Shown piece by piece: positions 43,942 to 53,630 of a stretch of 64,000 nucleotides of DNA (position 1 is the stretch's first letter; each line of letters begins with the position of its first letter). The DNA comes from Coriobacteriia bacterium (lineage in GTDB: Bacteria > Actinomycetota > Coriobacteriia > Anaerosomatales > Anaerosomataceae), in the NCBI GenBank assembly GCA_030652115.1, contig JAUSBK010000008.1, positions 1 to 64,000 of the forward strand. Direction: 5' to 3'. Both the position numbers and the translations under genes were made by a program. Below the pieces are notes generated by a model. That model was not told where the DNA came from, searched no databases, and saw nothing but the letters and a program-made list of their open reading frames with translations.

Positions 43942-45737
43942 TCGTTGCCGACTACATGTTCGAGAACCTCGCGTCCCGCGGAGTGAAGGACGTCTTCACG
44001 GTGGCGGGCGGTGGGATCATGTTCCTGCTCGACGCGCTCGGCAGGAGCGCCGACATCACCTACTGGGCGAACTCCCACGAGCAGGCATGTGCGATTGCCG
44101 CTGAGTCGTACGCGCGCATCACCGGTGACCTTGGCGTGTGCCTCGTGACGAGTGGCCCCGGTGCTACCAACGCGCTCTCGGCCATCCCCGGCGCGTTTGT
44201 CGACTCGGTGCCCGTGCTCGTCATCTCCGGGCAGGTCCGCACCAACCTGATCGCCGACTACGCCAAACACCGCCAGATCGGGCCGCAGGAGATCAACGTC
44301 ATCGACATGGCGCGTCCAGTCACCAAGTACGCTACGACCGTCATGCATGCCGCCGACATCCCCGCCGAGCTCGAGAAGGCCGCGCGCATCGCCACTTCGG
44401 GCAGGCCGGGGCCGGTGTGGCTGCAGATCCCCCTCGACATCCAGTCCGCCGAACTCGATCCCGAGTGGATTACAGCGGCGGCGCATGCACCGGTGCCGGA
44501 GGCCCTCGAGCCCGGTACGAACGATCCCGCTTCGATCGGGCGCGTGGCAGAGCTGCTCCGCGGCGCCAGGCGTCCGGTGATCGTCACGGGCAACGGCATC
44601 CACATCGCACACGCCGAGACCGAGTTCGTGCGCTTCGCCGAGCACGTCGGCTGCCCCGTAGTGGCCACGATGGGCGGCATGGACCTGCTGCCGGAAGACC
44701 ACCCGCAGTACCTCGGCCGCTTCGGCCCCACCGGCCAGCGCCGTGCGAACTTCACGCTCCAGAACGCCGACCTACTGTTGTGCCTCGGCGCGAGCATGGC
44801 CGTGAAGGACGTCGGCTTCGACACGAGCGGTTTTGCGCCGAAGGCGCGTCGCGTGATGGTGAACATCGAGGCCGAGGAGATGCGCAAGCCGCATTTCATC
44901 GCCGACGACGCCGTCCTGGCCGATGCCAAGTGGTTCCTGGACCGCTTCGTCGCCGAGGTCCCGGTGCACGACACTGCCTTCGATTCGCGCTGGCTCGAGG
45001 TGGCAGCCGCCTGGAAGCGCGACTACCCGATCGTCACCGACGATTACTACGAGGATTCCGAACACGTGAACACCTATGTGCTCGCCGCAGAGATCGGACA
45101 CGCCTGCGAGCCCGGTGAGATCGTGCTTACCGGCAACGCCTCGGACGCCGTCTCGATCCATCACTCGTTCGCGGTCAAGCCGGGCCAGCGTGTCATCACC
45201 AATTACGGTTACGGTGCGATGGGCTGGGACCTGCCCGCCGCGGTGGGCGCGTGCATCGCGTCTGAAGGTGGCCGCACGGTGCTCGTGACCGGCGATGGCA
45301 GCATCCAACTCAACATCCAGGAGCTGCTCACCATCGGCCATAACTGCCTCAACGTGAAGGTGTTCGTCCTCAACAACGGCGGCTACGAGACGATCCGCGC
45401 CACGCAGACCAACTTCTTCGACGGCCGCTTCTACGGTTGCCATGCCGAGTCCGGCCTCGCCAACCCGCGTTTCGGCGCGCTCGCCGAGGCCTACGGCCTC
45501 AGGTACAAGCTGCTCTCGACCAACGACGATCTTGCCGACGGCATCGCCGAGGTCATGGCCGAGGACGGCCCGTGGCTCGTCGAGGCGAACATCGACTTCC
45601 TGCAGGAGAAGAAGCCCAAGACGGTCTCGCGCAGGCTCGAGGATGGGACGATGGTGTCGCCGTCGCTCGACGATCAGTACCCGTTCCTGCCGCGCGAGGA
45701 GCATGCCGCGGTGATGGGGCTCTTCAGTGACGAGTGA
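43938..45737 (+). CDS. ThDP-dependent acetolactate-synthase-like enzyme, candidate YerE-type sugar ketolase
   Basis: 599 residues from ATG 43938 (ATGA overlap). The cofactor-activating Glu48 is in NSHEQACAIAAESYAR, followed by SGPGATNALSAIPGAFVDSVP. The ThDP/Mg motif begins TGDGSIQLNIQELLT and ends LNNGGY. A central FAD-binding-like domain lies between. Overall it resembles IlvB, but no ilvN or other branched-chain amino-acid gene is near. In Yersinia, the homologue YerE uses pyruvate to add a two-carbon branch to CDP-4-keto-3,6-dideoxyglucose, exactly the product expected from rfbFGH upstream. That role is inferred. The next gene starts inside its end. Confidence 0.82.
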   Translation: MIVADYMFENLASRGVKDVFTVAGGGIMFLLDALGRSADITYWANSHEQACAIAAESYARITGDLGVCLVTSGPGATNALSAIPGAFVDSVPVLVISGQVRTNLIADYAKHRQIGPQEINVIDMARPVTKYATTVMHAADIPAELEKAARIATSGRPGPVWLQIPLDIQSAELDPEWITAAAHAPVPEALEPGTNDPASIGRVAELLRGARRPVIVTGNGIHIAHAETEFVRFAEHVGCPVVATMGGMDLLPEDHPQYLGRFGPTGQRRANFTLQNADLLLCLGASMAVKDVGFDTSGFAPKARRVMVNIEAEEMRKPHFIADDAVLADAKWFLDRFVAEVPVHDTAFDSRWLEVAAAWKRDYPIVTDDYYEDSEHVNTYVLAAEIGHACEPGEIVLTGNASDAVSIHHSFAVKPGQRVITNYGYGAMGWDLPAAVGACIASEGGRTVLVTGDGSIQLNIQELLTIGHNCLNVKVFVLNNGGYETIRATQTNFFDGRFYGCHAESGLANPRFGALAEAYGLRYKLLSTNDDLADGIAEVMAEDGPWLVEANIDFLQEKKPKTVSRRLEDGTMVSPSLDDQYPFLPREEHAAVMGLFSDE

Positions 45738-46734
45738 AGTCCAGCAGAGCGTGGATGCACCGGCTCCCGCCGGGAAGCCCCGCAATGCGACGATCGACGG
45801 CCTGAAGTACCTCGCCGCTGCCGGCATTGTGCTGCACCACGTGGCGGCGAACCCCGGAGGCAGGATAGCGACCTTCCTCATGGTGGCGCCGCTGTGGTCG
45901 CTCTTCTTCTTCTTCGCCGTATCGGGCTACTTCCACGGGGAGACCGGAGGCAGGGGAGGGCGCTGGTTGCTCCGGCGTATCACCCGCCTCGGTGTTCCCT
46001 ACGCACTGTGGAGCCTGATCCTTGTCGCATGGAGTCAGCGCGAGGTGCTTCAGGGTGCGCCGTTCGCACTGCCCGAAATCACGAACGTGGTGTTCCTTGC
46101 AGGCGCCCACGGTATCCTGTGGAGCCTCCCGATGCTCATCTACTTCGCCATCGCGGTGGAGATTCTCGCCCGAAACGCGCTCATGCGACGGCTGCTCCTC
46201 GGGTTGTGCATTGCGCTGACCGTTGCGCTGTACTGGTCGCCGCTGTGGGAGACGGTGGCAACACACCCTCTCGCCAACTTCCTCCTCGCGCCGAGATGGC
46301 TCGTCGCGTACCTTGCAGGGATGGAGGTCAGGGCGAGCCGCCTGAGGCCGGCCCCCCGTAGTCTGCTGTGGCTTGCGCCCGCCGCGATGGTTGCCGTCGG
46401 GCTACTGCGACTTGGGTCGTCGTTGCTCGATCCACGTGTCCACACGACGCTCGAGACCACGCTGTGGATCGGCACCGCGCTCGCCATTCTGTGGGGCGCG
46501 CGCAACGGCCTTGCCTGGTTCGGAGTTGACCGACTCGCCTGGGGACGGGACTACCTCATCGGGGTGTACGTGACGCACATCCTGTGGCTGCAGTTCTTCT
46601 TCGCCATCGTGCCGTCATGGAAGGTGACGAGTATCGTGTGGGTCCCGCTCATGTGGGCCGCGGTCCTCGGTGCGGCGACACTCACGGTCTGGTTGCTACG
46701 TTCCAATCGTGTCACGCGCGTGATGGTCGCCTAA
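45727..46734 (+). CDS. Membrane acyltransferase (acyltransferase_3 family)
   Basis: 335 residues from GTG 45727, overlapping the ThDP gene by 11 bases. About ten membrane segments. Family marks of PF01757: IDGLKYLAAAGIVLHHV near the start and FFFFAVSGYF. It probably moves acetyl or another acyl group onto a glycan at the membrane. Acceptor unknown. Confidence 0.8.
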   Translation: MTSEVQQSVDAPAPAGKPRNATIDGLKYLAAAGIVLHHVAANPGGRIATFLMVAPLWSLFFFFAVSGYFHGETGGRGGRWLLRRITRLGVPYALWSLILVAWSQREVLQGAPFALPEITNVVFLAGAHGILWSLPMLIYFAIAVEILARNALMRRLLLGLCIALTVALYWSPLWETVATHPLANFLLAPRWLVAYLAGMEVRASRLRPAPRSLLWLAPAAMVAVGLLRLGSSLLDPRVHTTLETTLWIGTALAILWGARNGLAWFGVDRLAWGRDYLIGVYVTHILWLQFFFAIVPSWKVTSIVWVPLMWAAVLGAATLTVWLLRSNRVTRVMVA

Positions 46735-46752
46735 GACCACCGGAAGGACGTT

Positions 46753-47928
46753 GTGAAAAAGCTCGCCGACATCCAGAAGCTCAGGGCGTTCGCCATCCTT
46801 ATGGTCATCCTCGGCCACACGGGTCTGAGCTTCCCGAACGCCCTCATACACGGCTACACGGGAGTCAGCCTGTTCTTCGTCATCTCGGGCTATGTCGTGA
46901 CGCGCTCTATCATCCGGCGGCTGCCCGGTACGCGTGCCGCTCTCGATCGCGAGCACGCGACCTTCCTGAGGGACTTCTACCTGAGACGCGTCTTCAGGAT
47001 CCTGCCCGTCGCCACGTTCTGGGTGCTCATCTCCATCGTCGTCGTGGCTGGTATCGCGATGATCGGCGAGGGCGTCGTGTGGCCGCTGCCGTGGACGCAA
47101 GAGGTCAAGTGGCTTCTGTCAGGCCTGTACAACTACCGGTTCGCCGCCGCAAGCACGTCGGGGATGTTCGGTCACTACTGGTCGCTCGCCGTCGAGATGC
47201 ACTTCTACGTCCTGCTGCCCCTTCTGGTGTTAGCGGTGCGGAGCAAGAAGGCGCTCATCGGAGTCTGCGCGGCGGGCGTTGTGGCGGTATCCACGGTGTT
47301 CCGGGCGATGACGCCGTCGGCGGCCATCGGGTTCCTTACGCACACACAGGCCGACGCGCTGCTTATGGGAGTACTGATCTGCCTGCTCACCGATGCTGAC
47401 GTGCCGCAGGCGCAGGCCCCGATCGCCGAGCGTAGGATCCCGATGTGGGCGAAGAACGGCATCATGCTGTCTCTTCTGGCGGCACTCTTCGTCCTTCCGT
47501 CGTACTTCGACGGCAGGTGGGATCCGATCTACAAGTACCCGGTCTTCACCGCGCTCGCGTCGTTGATCGTCTACCTGGCACAGCGGGACACCGGCTGGGT
47601 GCTTGGCGGCATGCCCGCCCTCGGGCGGCTCTTCTCGTATCTCGGCGACCGATCGTTCTCGCTGTACGTCAGTCATCCCATACTGTGGGTAGCGCTCATG
47701 CCGGTTGTGATGCGGCGGCTGGGCGATACAGTGCCGGCCTGGGTCACGACCACGGGGGCGGGTATCGCCATCCAGTTCGCGGTCATGTTGCTGGTGGCGC
47801 TTGCCGTTGCGGAAGCCTCGTACGCCCTCTTCGAGCTGCCCTACATCGACTACGGCAAGAGCGTCATCCGTCGCCTGCGCGAACGCGGGAACGCGGCCGC
47901 GCTCGCCGATGCCGGCGGGCATGGTTAG
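46753..47928 (+). CDS. OafA-like membrane O-acyltransferase
   Basis: 391 residues from GTG 46753. Start LADIQKLRAFAILMVILGH (acyltransferase_3 motif with the catalytic His), LFFVISGYVV, RRVFRILP and HYWSLAVEMHFYVLLPLL are all typical of the OafA branch. Ten or eleven membrane segments. It likely O-acetylates a polysaccharide repeat unit. It ends four bases inside the convergent methyltransferase gene. Confidence 0.88.
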   Translation: MKKLADIQKLRAFAILMVILGHTGLSFPNALIHGYTGVSLFFVISGYVVTRSIIRRLPGTRAALDREHATFLRDFYLRRVFRILPVATFWVLISIVVVAGIAMIGEGVVWPLPWTQEVKWLLSGLYNYRFAAASTSGMFGHYWSLAVEMHFYVLLPLLVLAVRSKKALIGVCAAGVVAVSTVFRAMTPSAAIGFLTHTQADALLMGVLICLLTDADVPQAQAPIAERRIPMWAKNGIMLSLLAALFVLPSYFDGRWDPIYKYPVFTALASLIVYLAQRDTGWVLGGMPALGRLFSYLGDRSFSLYVSHPILWVALMPVVMRRLGDTVPAWVTTTGAGIAIQFAVMLLVALAVAEASYALFELPYIDYGKSVIRRLRERGNAAALADAGGHG

Positions 47929-48656
47929 CGGGGTTTTCGCGCCACCACGATGATCGAGACGCCCCATGGCAGCCGCATGTGGCGCAGCAGCGCCATCTCG
48001 AGCCTGAACACGTGGTAGAAGGCGGCGTTGAGCGGACCCGGCGGCACCTTCTCGGTGGCTCCGCGCTTGCCGATGAGCTTCTCGGCCATGCGTTGCACCA
48101 CGGCCAGTGGGAACAGCAGCGTGTTGAAGTACGACGCGCGCTCCACTTCGAGCCCTGCGGCGGTCACGGTCTGCTCGATCTCGAATCTGCGGTAGCGGCG
48201 CTGGTGCGCATTCAGCGTGTCGTGCGGTCCCCACAGCCATGCGAACGCCGGGACCGTAACGAGTGCGATACCGCCAGGCCGCAGCACCCGTGCTATCTCC
48301 AGCGCGGCAGAGATGTCGTCATCGAGGTGTTCGAGTACGTCCAGTGCCGTGACCACATCCTGACTCGCCGATTCGAACGGGAGTGGATCAGCCGTTCCTG
48401 CGATGACGTCAAGATGCCGCTGAAGGCACGTCTCCCGCGCTCCGGTGTCAGGTTCCACGCCACGGCAGCGGGTGTCGGGGAAGTGCTCACGCAGGTGGCA
48501 TAGTGCCCCGCCCGTCCCGGCTCCGACGTCGAGCAGGTCGGCGATGTCGCCGTGCACGTGCAGCCTCAGTTGATCGGCAACGATTTCACGGCGTGCCCTG
48601 AACCACCAGTGGCGGTCTTCGAGTGAGCCGAATGATGCCAGGTAGGTCGGATCCAT
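47925..48656 (-). CDS. Class I SAM-dependent methyltransferase
   Basis: 243 residues with start ATG at 48656; further upstream codons lack domain character. Motif I is LLDVGAGTGG, then GVEPD, and DVVTALDVLEHLDDD with LRPGGIALVTVP. The N-terminal DRHWWFRARREIV is common in methyltransferases of glycan loci. It lies on the minus strand among + strand genes, so it is separately transcribed. Substrate unknown; O-methylation of a glycan is plausible. Confidence 0.85.
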   Translation of the reverse strand: MDPTYLASFGSLEDRHWWFRARREIVADQLRLHVHGDIADLLDVGAGTGGALCHLREHFPDTRCRGVEPDTGARETCLQRHLDVIAGTADPLPFESASQDVVTALDVLEHLDDDISAALEIARVLRPGGIALVTVPAFAWLWGPHDTLNAHQRRYRRFEIEQTVTAAGLEVERASYFNTLLFPLAVVQRMAEKLIGKRGATEKVPPGPLNAAFYHVFRLEMALLRHMRLPWGVSIIVVARKPR

Positions 48657-48780
48657 GCACGTCCCGTCTGCCGATGACTGCGGTCGCGTGGGGCGCCACG
48701 CCTGTGACACTACATGCCCGCGGTGGTGCAGTCCAGGTCGCGTCGGAGTACTGAGCGCCAAAGGATCAGTGAGCGTCGCA

Positions 48781-48789
48781 TGCTATCGT
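48781..48789 (+). promoter_or_regulatory. Candidate extended -10 (TGCTATCGT) for the GT2 operon
   Basis: TG-C-TATCGT lies 52 bases before the TTG start at 48842, in the 185-base divergent gap with the methyltransferase. No -35 box needed or seen. Confidence 0.35.
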
Positions 48790-48841
48790 ATGCAGAGGTC
48801 TCGCCACGGTGCGGCGAGCGTGCGAACAGCAAGGAGACAGC

Positions 48842-49813
48842 TTGTCATCGGCCACCGCTAATCCGCTTCTTTCGGTCGTCGTACCGGTCTACGGTAGCGA
48901 GCAGATCCTGCCTCACACGCATCGCCGACTGACCGAGGTGCTGTCGACGATTCCGGGGCTCGATCACGAGATCGTGTTCGTGAACGACGGCAGTCCCGAC
49001 GATGCGCTGCGCGTACTGCGCGAAATCGCGGCCATCGATCCCCGGGTACGTGTGGTCTCGCTGTCGCGCAACTTCGGTCATCAGGTGGCCATCTCGGCGG
49101 GACTCGATGCCGCATCGGGTGATGCGGTGGTCACCATCGATGATGATCTACAGGACCCGCCCGAGGTGATCGTCGAGATGGTCGAGCGCTGGCGTGCGGG
49201 TTGCGGCGTGGTGTACGGGAAGCGCGTCGAGCGCAAGGGCGAGGGATCGTTCAAGCGGGTCTCGGCAGCGCTGTTCTATCGGCTGCTGTCGTGGATGAGC
49301 GAAACACCGCTGCCGCTCGATGCAGGCGATTTTCGCCTGCTCGACCGCAAGGCGGCCGACGCGCTGCGAAGCATGCGCGAGGAAAGCCGATACATCAGGG
49401 GCATGGTGGCGTGGCTCGGTTTCGAGCAGTGTGCGGTGGAATACTCGCGCGACCCACGGTTCTCGGGCAAGGGCAACTACACCATGCGTAAGCTGCTCCG
49501 ACTGGCGAGCGACGGCATCGTGAGCTTCTCGAGCAAACCGCTCCTGCTCGCTGGCCGATTTGGCGCTGCCGTCACCATCGTCGGGTTCCTCTACGGGATG
49601 TACCTCGTCGTGAACAAGATGGTGCACCCTGACGCCGTACTCCAAGGGTGGACTTCGGTAGTCCTCATCGTGCTCTTCCTCGGCGGCGTGCAACTCATGT
49701 CCATTGGCCTGCTCGGCTCATACATCGCGCGCATCTTCTACGAGACCAAGGGTAGACCGCTGTACTTCGTGAGCGAGTTGCACAACTTTCCCGCCGAAGA
49801 GGGCGAGAGCTGA
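48842..49813 (+). CDS. GT2 glycosyltransferase, undecaprenyl-phosphate type
   Basis: 323 residues from TTG 48842, five bases after AAGGAG; no better start fits. GT-A domain with SVVVPVYGSEQIL, VNDGSPDDAL, SLSRNFGHQVA and the DxD region TIDDDLQDPPE. Two C-terminal membrane segments (from residue ~240) fit the GtrB/ArnC/DPM group, which transfer sugars to polyprenyl phosphate. With GtrA at 55347 it could supply a lipid-linked sugar for glycan side branches. Confidence 0.9.
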   Translation: MSSATANPLLSVVVPVYGSEQILPHTHRRLTEVLSTIPGLDHEIVFVNDGSPDDALRVLREIAAIDPRVRVVSLSRNFGHQVAISAGLDAASGDAVVTIDDDLQDPPEVIVEMVERWRAGCGVVYGKRVERKGEGSFKRVSAALFYRLLSWMSETPLPLDAGDFRLLDRKAADALRSMREESRYIRGMVAWLGFEQCAVEYSRDPRFSGKGNYTMRKLLRLASDGIVSFSSKPLLLAGRFGAAVTIVGFLYGMYLVVNKMVHPDAVLQGWTSVVLIVLFLGGVQLMSIGLLGSYIARIFYETKGRPLYFVSELHNFPAEEGES

Positions 49814-50781
49814 TGCCGCCTTCGCTTGAGCCGACCGGCGCGATGATGACCGGGCGGCAGTGTGTGGTCTTCGGCGGGTCGGGCTTCATGGGTTCGCACA
49901 TCGTGTCCCGGTTGATCTCAGAGGGCGCATCGGTGCGGTCGCTGGACCTGGCGCCCTGCCCCGTTGCGGGAGCCGAGAGCGTGTGTGGGGACATCACCGA
50001 TGCGGCGCTCGTGACCTCGGTTATCGAGGGCGTCGATCACATCTACTGTTTCGCGGGTGGGCTGGGTGCGCTGCGCTCGCTCGAAGAACCCGTGCGCGAT
50101 CTGGAGACGAGCGCGGGTGCGCAACTCGTGTTGCTGGAGGCCGTGCGCGCGTATGCACCAGAGGCCAGTGTGGTCTTCGCGGGGTCGCGGCTCGAGTATG
50201 GGACACCTGAGCGTCTTCCACTCTCAGAGGATCACCCGCGGCGACCCTCGAATCCTTACGCACTTCACAAGGCGCTCTGTTCGGACTACTACCACCTGTA
50301 CGCTCGACTCTATGGGCTTCACACGGTGGTGCTCCGGCTGCCAAACCCCTACGGGCCACACATCGTCGGAGGACCCGCGAACGCCGGATACGGGATTCTG
50401 AACCTCTTCGTGGACTGTGCGATCAGGTGTGAGCCAATCCGCCTCTACGGAGATGGCTCCCAGCTTCGCGACTTCGTGCACGTGGATGATGTCGTTTCGG
50501 CCGCTGTTGCCGCATCCCTCACTCCGGACGCCGGGGGGAGGGCCATCAACATCGGCTCTGGCGTCGGTACATCGTTGCTGGAAGCGGCGAACCTGGTCAT
50601 GACAGTGTGTGGTAGCGGCACCGTGCTGACCGGAGAGCCGTGGCCGCTTGATGCGGCCTCCGTTGAAACGGGGGACTACTACTTCGACATCTCGATAGCC
50701 CGCGAGGTTCTCAACTGGGCCCCGACGGTGTCGCTTGAGCAGGGGCTGGCCACGCTCCTCGAAAGCGCCCGGTCGCGATGA
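49813..50781 (+). CDS. NAD-dependent sugar epimerase/dehydratase
   Basis: 322 residues, ATG 49813 sharing one base with the previous stop. Extended SDR: VVFGGSGFMGSHIVSRL, FAGSRLEYG and the catalytic YALHK. RLPNPYGPH and FVHVDDVVSAAV are substrate-loop features of UDP-glucose 4-epimerase-like enzymes. Substrate not assigned. Overlaps the next gene by four bases. Confidence 0.85.
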   Translation: MPPSLEPTGAMMTGRQCVVFGGSGFMGSHIVSRLISEGASVRSLDLAPCPVAGAESVCGDITDAALVTSVIEGVDHIYCFAGGLGALRSLEEPVRDLETSAGAQLVLLEAVRAYAPEASVVFAGSRLEYGTPERLPLSEDHPRRPSNPYALHKALCSDYYHLYARLYGLHTVVLRLPNPYGPHIVGGPANAGYGILNLFVDCAIRCEPIRLYGDGSQLRDFVHVDDVVSAAVAASLTPDAGGRAINIGSGVGTSLLEAANLVMTVCGSGTVLTGEPWPLDAASVETGDYYFDISIAREVLNWAPTVSLEQGLATLLESARSR

Positions 50782-52388
50782 ATGTGTCCTCGATGTCCAC
50801 GGCGCAGGTACGGTCTGGACGCCGCTTCCTGACAGGATGGCTCGACGCCGCCACGCTCACAATCATCGCGGCGTACACCGCCGGATGGGGACTCATCCTC
50901 TTCAACGGCGGCCGGTACTGGGATGACTGGTGCCTGGTCCGGCTGTCGGTGCCTACCGCGCTGACGATGGCTGACATGCCCGGTCAGCCATGGCAGGGCT
51001 ACCTGTGGCTCGTCATCTCCTGGGTGCCGGGCGTGGAGTACATCCTGCATGCACTGACCTTCCTGCTGTTCCTCGCTGTGGCGATCATTCTTCACCGACT
51101 GCTCCGCAAGACGCCGGGTGTCTCGTCATCGATGGCCCTGACGGTCTCGCTACTGTTCGCGCTCTTCCCCGTGAACGCCGCGAGGGTGGCACACATCGAC
51201 TTCCAGTACACCGTCACACTGGCCGCGTTCTACGCAGCCTGGTACCTCGTGGTGATCGATCTGGATCGGCCCCGTCTGGCCCGAAGAGCCATCTCCGCGG
51301 TGCTGTTTGCATTTGCGCTCGTGACGACGGCATCGATGCTGATGTTCATAGCCATCGTCATCGGACACGTGCTGTGGATTTGCCGCGGCGATCTCGCGAA
51401 CACGACCAAGCGGCAAGGACTCCTGAAGCAGTACGGGTACCTGATTCTGCTTCCGGTGATCGCGGTGCTCTACCGCGCGTTCGCACAGGTGCCGTGGGGC
51501 CTCTACGAGGGGTACAACCAGTTCGGGTTGCACTCGATCACGGGCTTGCTCGAGCTACCGGCCGCTGTGAGGGGATCATTGTTCGCGCCGCTCCTTCCGG
51601 CCTTACCCGCGCTCGGCCTTGCGGTACCAATCTACCTGCTTATGCGATCGCGCAAGCGGAGAGAGGGCGAAGGCGACGATATCGGTTACGCCAAGATCGC
51701 AGGCGCGGGTGTCATAGCGCTTGTGTTCGCGCTGGTTCCGTACCTTGCTGTAGGTAAGATCCCGCAGCAGGTCGGTGTCGACGCATGGGACAGCCGGCAT
51801 CAACTGCTCGTTCCACTCGGGGCCACTCTCATCCTCTATGCAGGCGTGATGGCGCTCGTTCGCTCGCTCAAGATCGACAGGCGCGTCGGCCTTGCCGTCC
51901 TACTTGCGCTCACTGCGGGATTCGTCGTCATGGACGCGCGCTTCGCGCTCATGTACCAGGCGGACTGGTACAAGCAAGTGGCCCTGATGGCCGAGATGCG
52001 GGCGAGCGAGGCGTTTCGCGATGGCAACTACTTCGTCATCCGGGATGAGGCAGTAGAGCTCAACGCGCTCGACCGCCGCTACCTCCCGTATGAGTTGAGC
52101 GGCATGATGTACAGCGTCTTCGATGAGCCCACGCGGTTCGCCTGGGACGAAGCGCTCGGCGCCGGCTATGCGGCGCAGCTCACGGCGTACAGGGAGTATC
52201 GTCAGTACCACTGGTGGGAGTGGGAGGAGCCTGTACGCGGCTACACGGTGACGATCCGTCCGGGCGACACGGACATACGCCACGTTCCCACGCTGCTCGA
52301 ACTCATGTGGCGCGAGCGCGTCGATCGCCCCGGCTTCGATGAGCGACTCGAGGGTGTTCTCGAGGTCAGCGCCGAGCCTGCCGAGTAG
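50778..52388 (+). CDS. Polytopic membrane protein with DDW motif, GT-C-like, paralogue 1
   Basis: 536 residues from ATG 50778 (ATGA overlap). About ten membrane segments. After the first lies a loop with GGRYWDDWCL; an acidic motif there is a hallmark of GT-C glycosyltransferases. Later comes VGKIPQQVGVDAWDSRHQLLVPLG and a ~110-residue soluble C-terminal part. The protein at 53631 has the same plan and motifs, so the two are paralogues. No named family is recognised. It may be a lipid-linked-sugar glycosyltransferase or a polymerase; the window has no other Wzy candidate. Confidence 0.7.
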   Translation: MNVSSMSTAQVRSGRRFLTGWLDAATLTIIAAYTAGWGLILFNGGRYWDDWCLVRLSVPTALTMADMPGQPWQGYLWLVISWVPGVEYILHALTFLLFLAVAIILHRLLRKTPGVSSSMALTVSLLFALFPVNAARVAHIDFQYTVTLAAFYAAWYLVVIDLDRPRLARRAISAVLFAFALVTTASMLMFIAIVIGHVLWICRGDLANTTKRQGLLKQYGYLILLPVIAVLYRAFAQVPWGLYEGYNQFGLHSITGLLELPAAVRGSLFAPLLPALPALGLAVPIYLLMRSRKRREGEGDDIGYAKIAGAGVIALVFALVPYLAVGKIPQQVGVDAWDSRHQLLVPLGATLILYAGVMALVRSLKIDRRVGLAVLLALTAGFVVMDARFALMYQADWYKQVALMAEMRASEAFRDGNYFVIRDEAVELNALDRRYLPYELSGMMYSVFDEPTRFAWDEALGAGYAAQLTAYREYRQYHWWEWEEPVRGYTVTIRPGDTDIRHVPTLLELMWRERVDRPGFDERLEGVLEVSAEPAE

Positions 52389-52394
52389 GGCACC

Positions 52395-53333
52395 TCACTC
52401 GTCGAAGTTGAGCCGCTCGCGCTCGACCACCAGCGGCCGCTTCTGGACCTGCGTGTGGATGGCGCCCACGTACTCGCCCACAACGCCGAGGAACATCAGC
52501 TGCACCGAGGAGAAGAAGAACAGCCCGATGGCCATCGGCGCTACGCCGAAGGACACCTCGGTCCAGTTGAACAGCTTGTAGATGAAGAATCCGAGACCGG
52601 CGAGCAGACTCATGATGGCGGTGGCGAAGCCGATCAGACTCGCCAGGCGCAGCGGCACCTTCGAGTGACTCGTGAAGCCGAGCATGGCCATGTCGAACAA
52701 CGTGTAGAAGTTGTTCTTGGTCACGCCGCTCTTGCGCTTCTGCTGCTTGTACGCGATGCGCTTCACGGGATAGCCGAACTCCGAGATCAACCCGCGCACG
52801 TACGGGTACGGGTCATTGAGCGCTCGCAGCTGTTCGATCACCTCGCGGTCGTACAGGCCGAATCCGGTGATGTGCTGGAGCAGTGGCACCTCGGCCATGG
52901 CGGTGACGATCTTGTAGTAGACGCTCCGGAGCAGGAAGAAGAGCCCGAACTCCTCGCTCTCGGTCTTCTGCCCGAGCACGATCTTGTAGCCCTCCTCGCT
53001 CCATCCTTTGAGGAACTCGGGGATGAGCTCGGGCGGGTCCTGCAAGTCGGCCACCATCGCGATGATGGCGTCGCCCTTGGCCTGCAAGAGCGCGTTGTAC
53101 GGCGACCGGATATGGCCGAAGTTGCGCATGTTGAAGATCACCTTCACGCGCTTGTCCCGGGCGGCGAGCTCCCGCAGCTTTTCCTGCGTTCCGTCAGTGG
53201 ATGCGTTGTCCGCGAAGATCAGCTCGAATTCGTAGTCGGTCGCCGAGAACGCCTCGGCGACCTGCTCGTAGAGGGGAACGACGTTGCCCTCTTCGTTCAT
53301 GCAGGGGACGACCACGCTGATGAGTCTCTTCAT
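52395..53333 (-). CDS. GT2 glycosyltransferase, DPM/GtrB-like
   Basis: 312 residues, ATG at 53333. GT-A fold: SVVVPCMNEEGNVVPLY, FADNASTDGT, NMRNFGHIRSP and MVADLQDPPELI. Two C-terminal membrane segments (residues ~225-290) end in QKRPLVVERERLNF. It likely makes a polyprenyl-phosphate sugar. Opposite in strand to its neighbours; its end lies six bases from the convergent 50778 gene. Confidence 0.9.
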   Translation of the reverse strand: MKRLISVVVPCMNEEGNVVPLYEQVAEAFSATDYEFELIFADNASTDGTQEKLRELAARDKRVKVIFNMRNFGHIRSPYNALLQAKGDAIIAMVADLQDPPELIPEFLKGWSEEGYKIVLGQKTESEEFGLFFLLRSVYYKIVTAMAEVPLLQHITGFGLYDREVIEQLRALNDPYPYVRGLISEFGYPVKRIAYKQQKRKSGVTKNNFYTLFDMAMLGFTSHSKVPLRLASLIGFATAIMSLLAGLGFFIYKLFNWTEVSFGVAPMAIGLFFFSSVQLMFLGVVGEYVGAIHTQVQKRPLVVERERLNFDE

Positions 53334-53630
53334 TACGGGTGCGCCTTCTCTTCGGCGGGCATCGGTAGCGTCAAAGTCGCCAGCAGGATCGCATGGGTGA
53401 GCTGCTTGCACCCGCACACGGACCACAGCGCAGGCGTCCCGAGGGACCCCCGACATCCTAGCATCGGCACTGCTGGCTTGCCATTCCTCTGCTTCGCCGC
53501 CATCATGGGTGCGTTCCTGCGCATACCTACCATATTCTTCCTCATGTCCGACGATTGTCCGGATCTGGAAGAGCTGCGGTCCGAGATTCCCAGGCTCCTG
53601 GTCCGGTCGATTCGATAGGAGGGCAGTGGG
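53334..53630. other. Divergent intergenic region with candidate promoters on both strands
   Basis: This 297-base gap separates two divergent genes and has no plausible ORF. On the minus strand TGCTAGGAT (53463 down to 53455) is an extended -10 for the GT2 gene. On the plus strand TTGCCA (53478-53483) and CATCAT (53501-53506) with 17-base spacing could drive the membrane protein at 53631. A good ribosome site AGGAGGG lies at 53617-53623. Confidence 0.4.

Noticed and set aside
43938-45737. Acetolactate synthase for branched-chain amino acids (IlvB)
   Set aside because: No ilvN, ilvC or leu genes are near, and the gene is translationally coupled to sugar-nucleotide genes.
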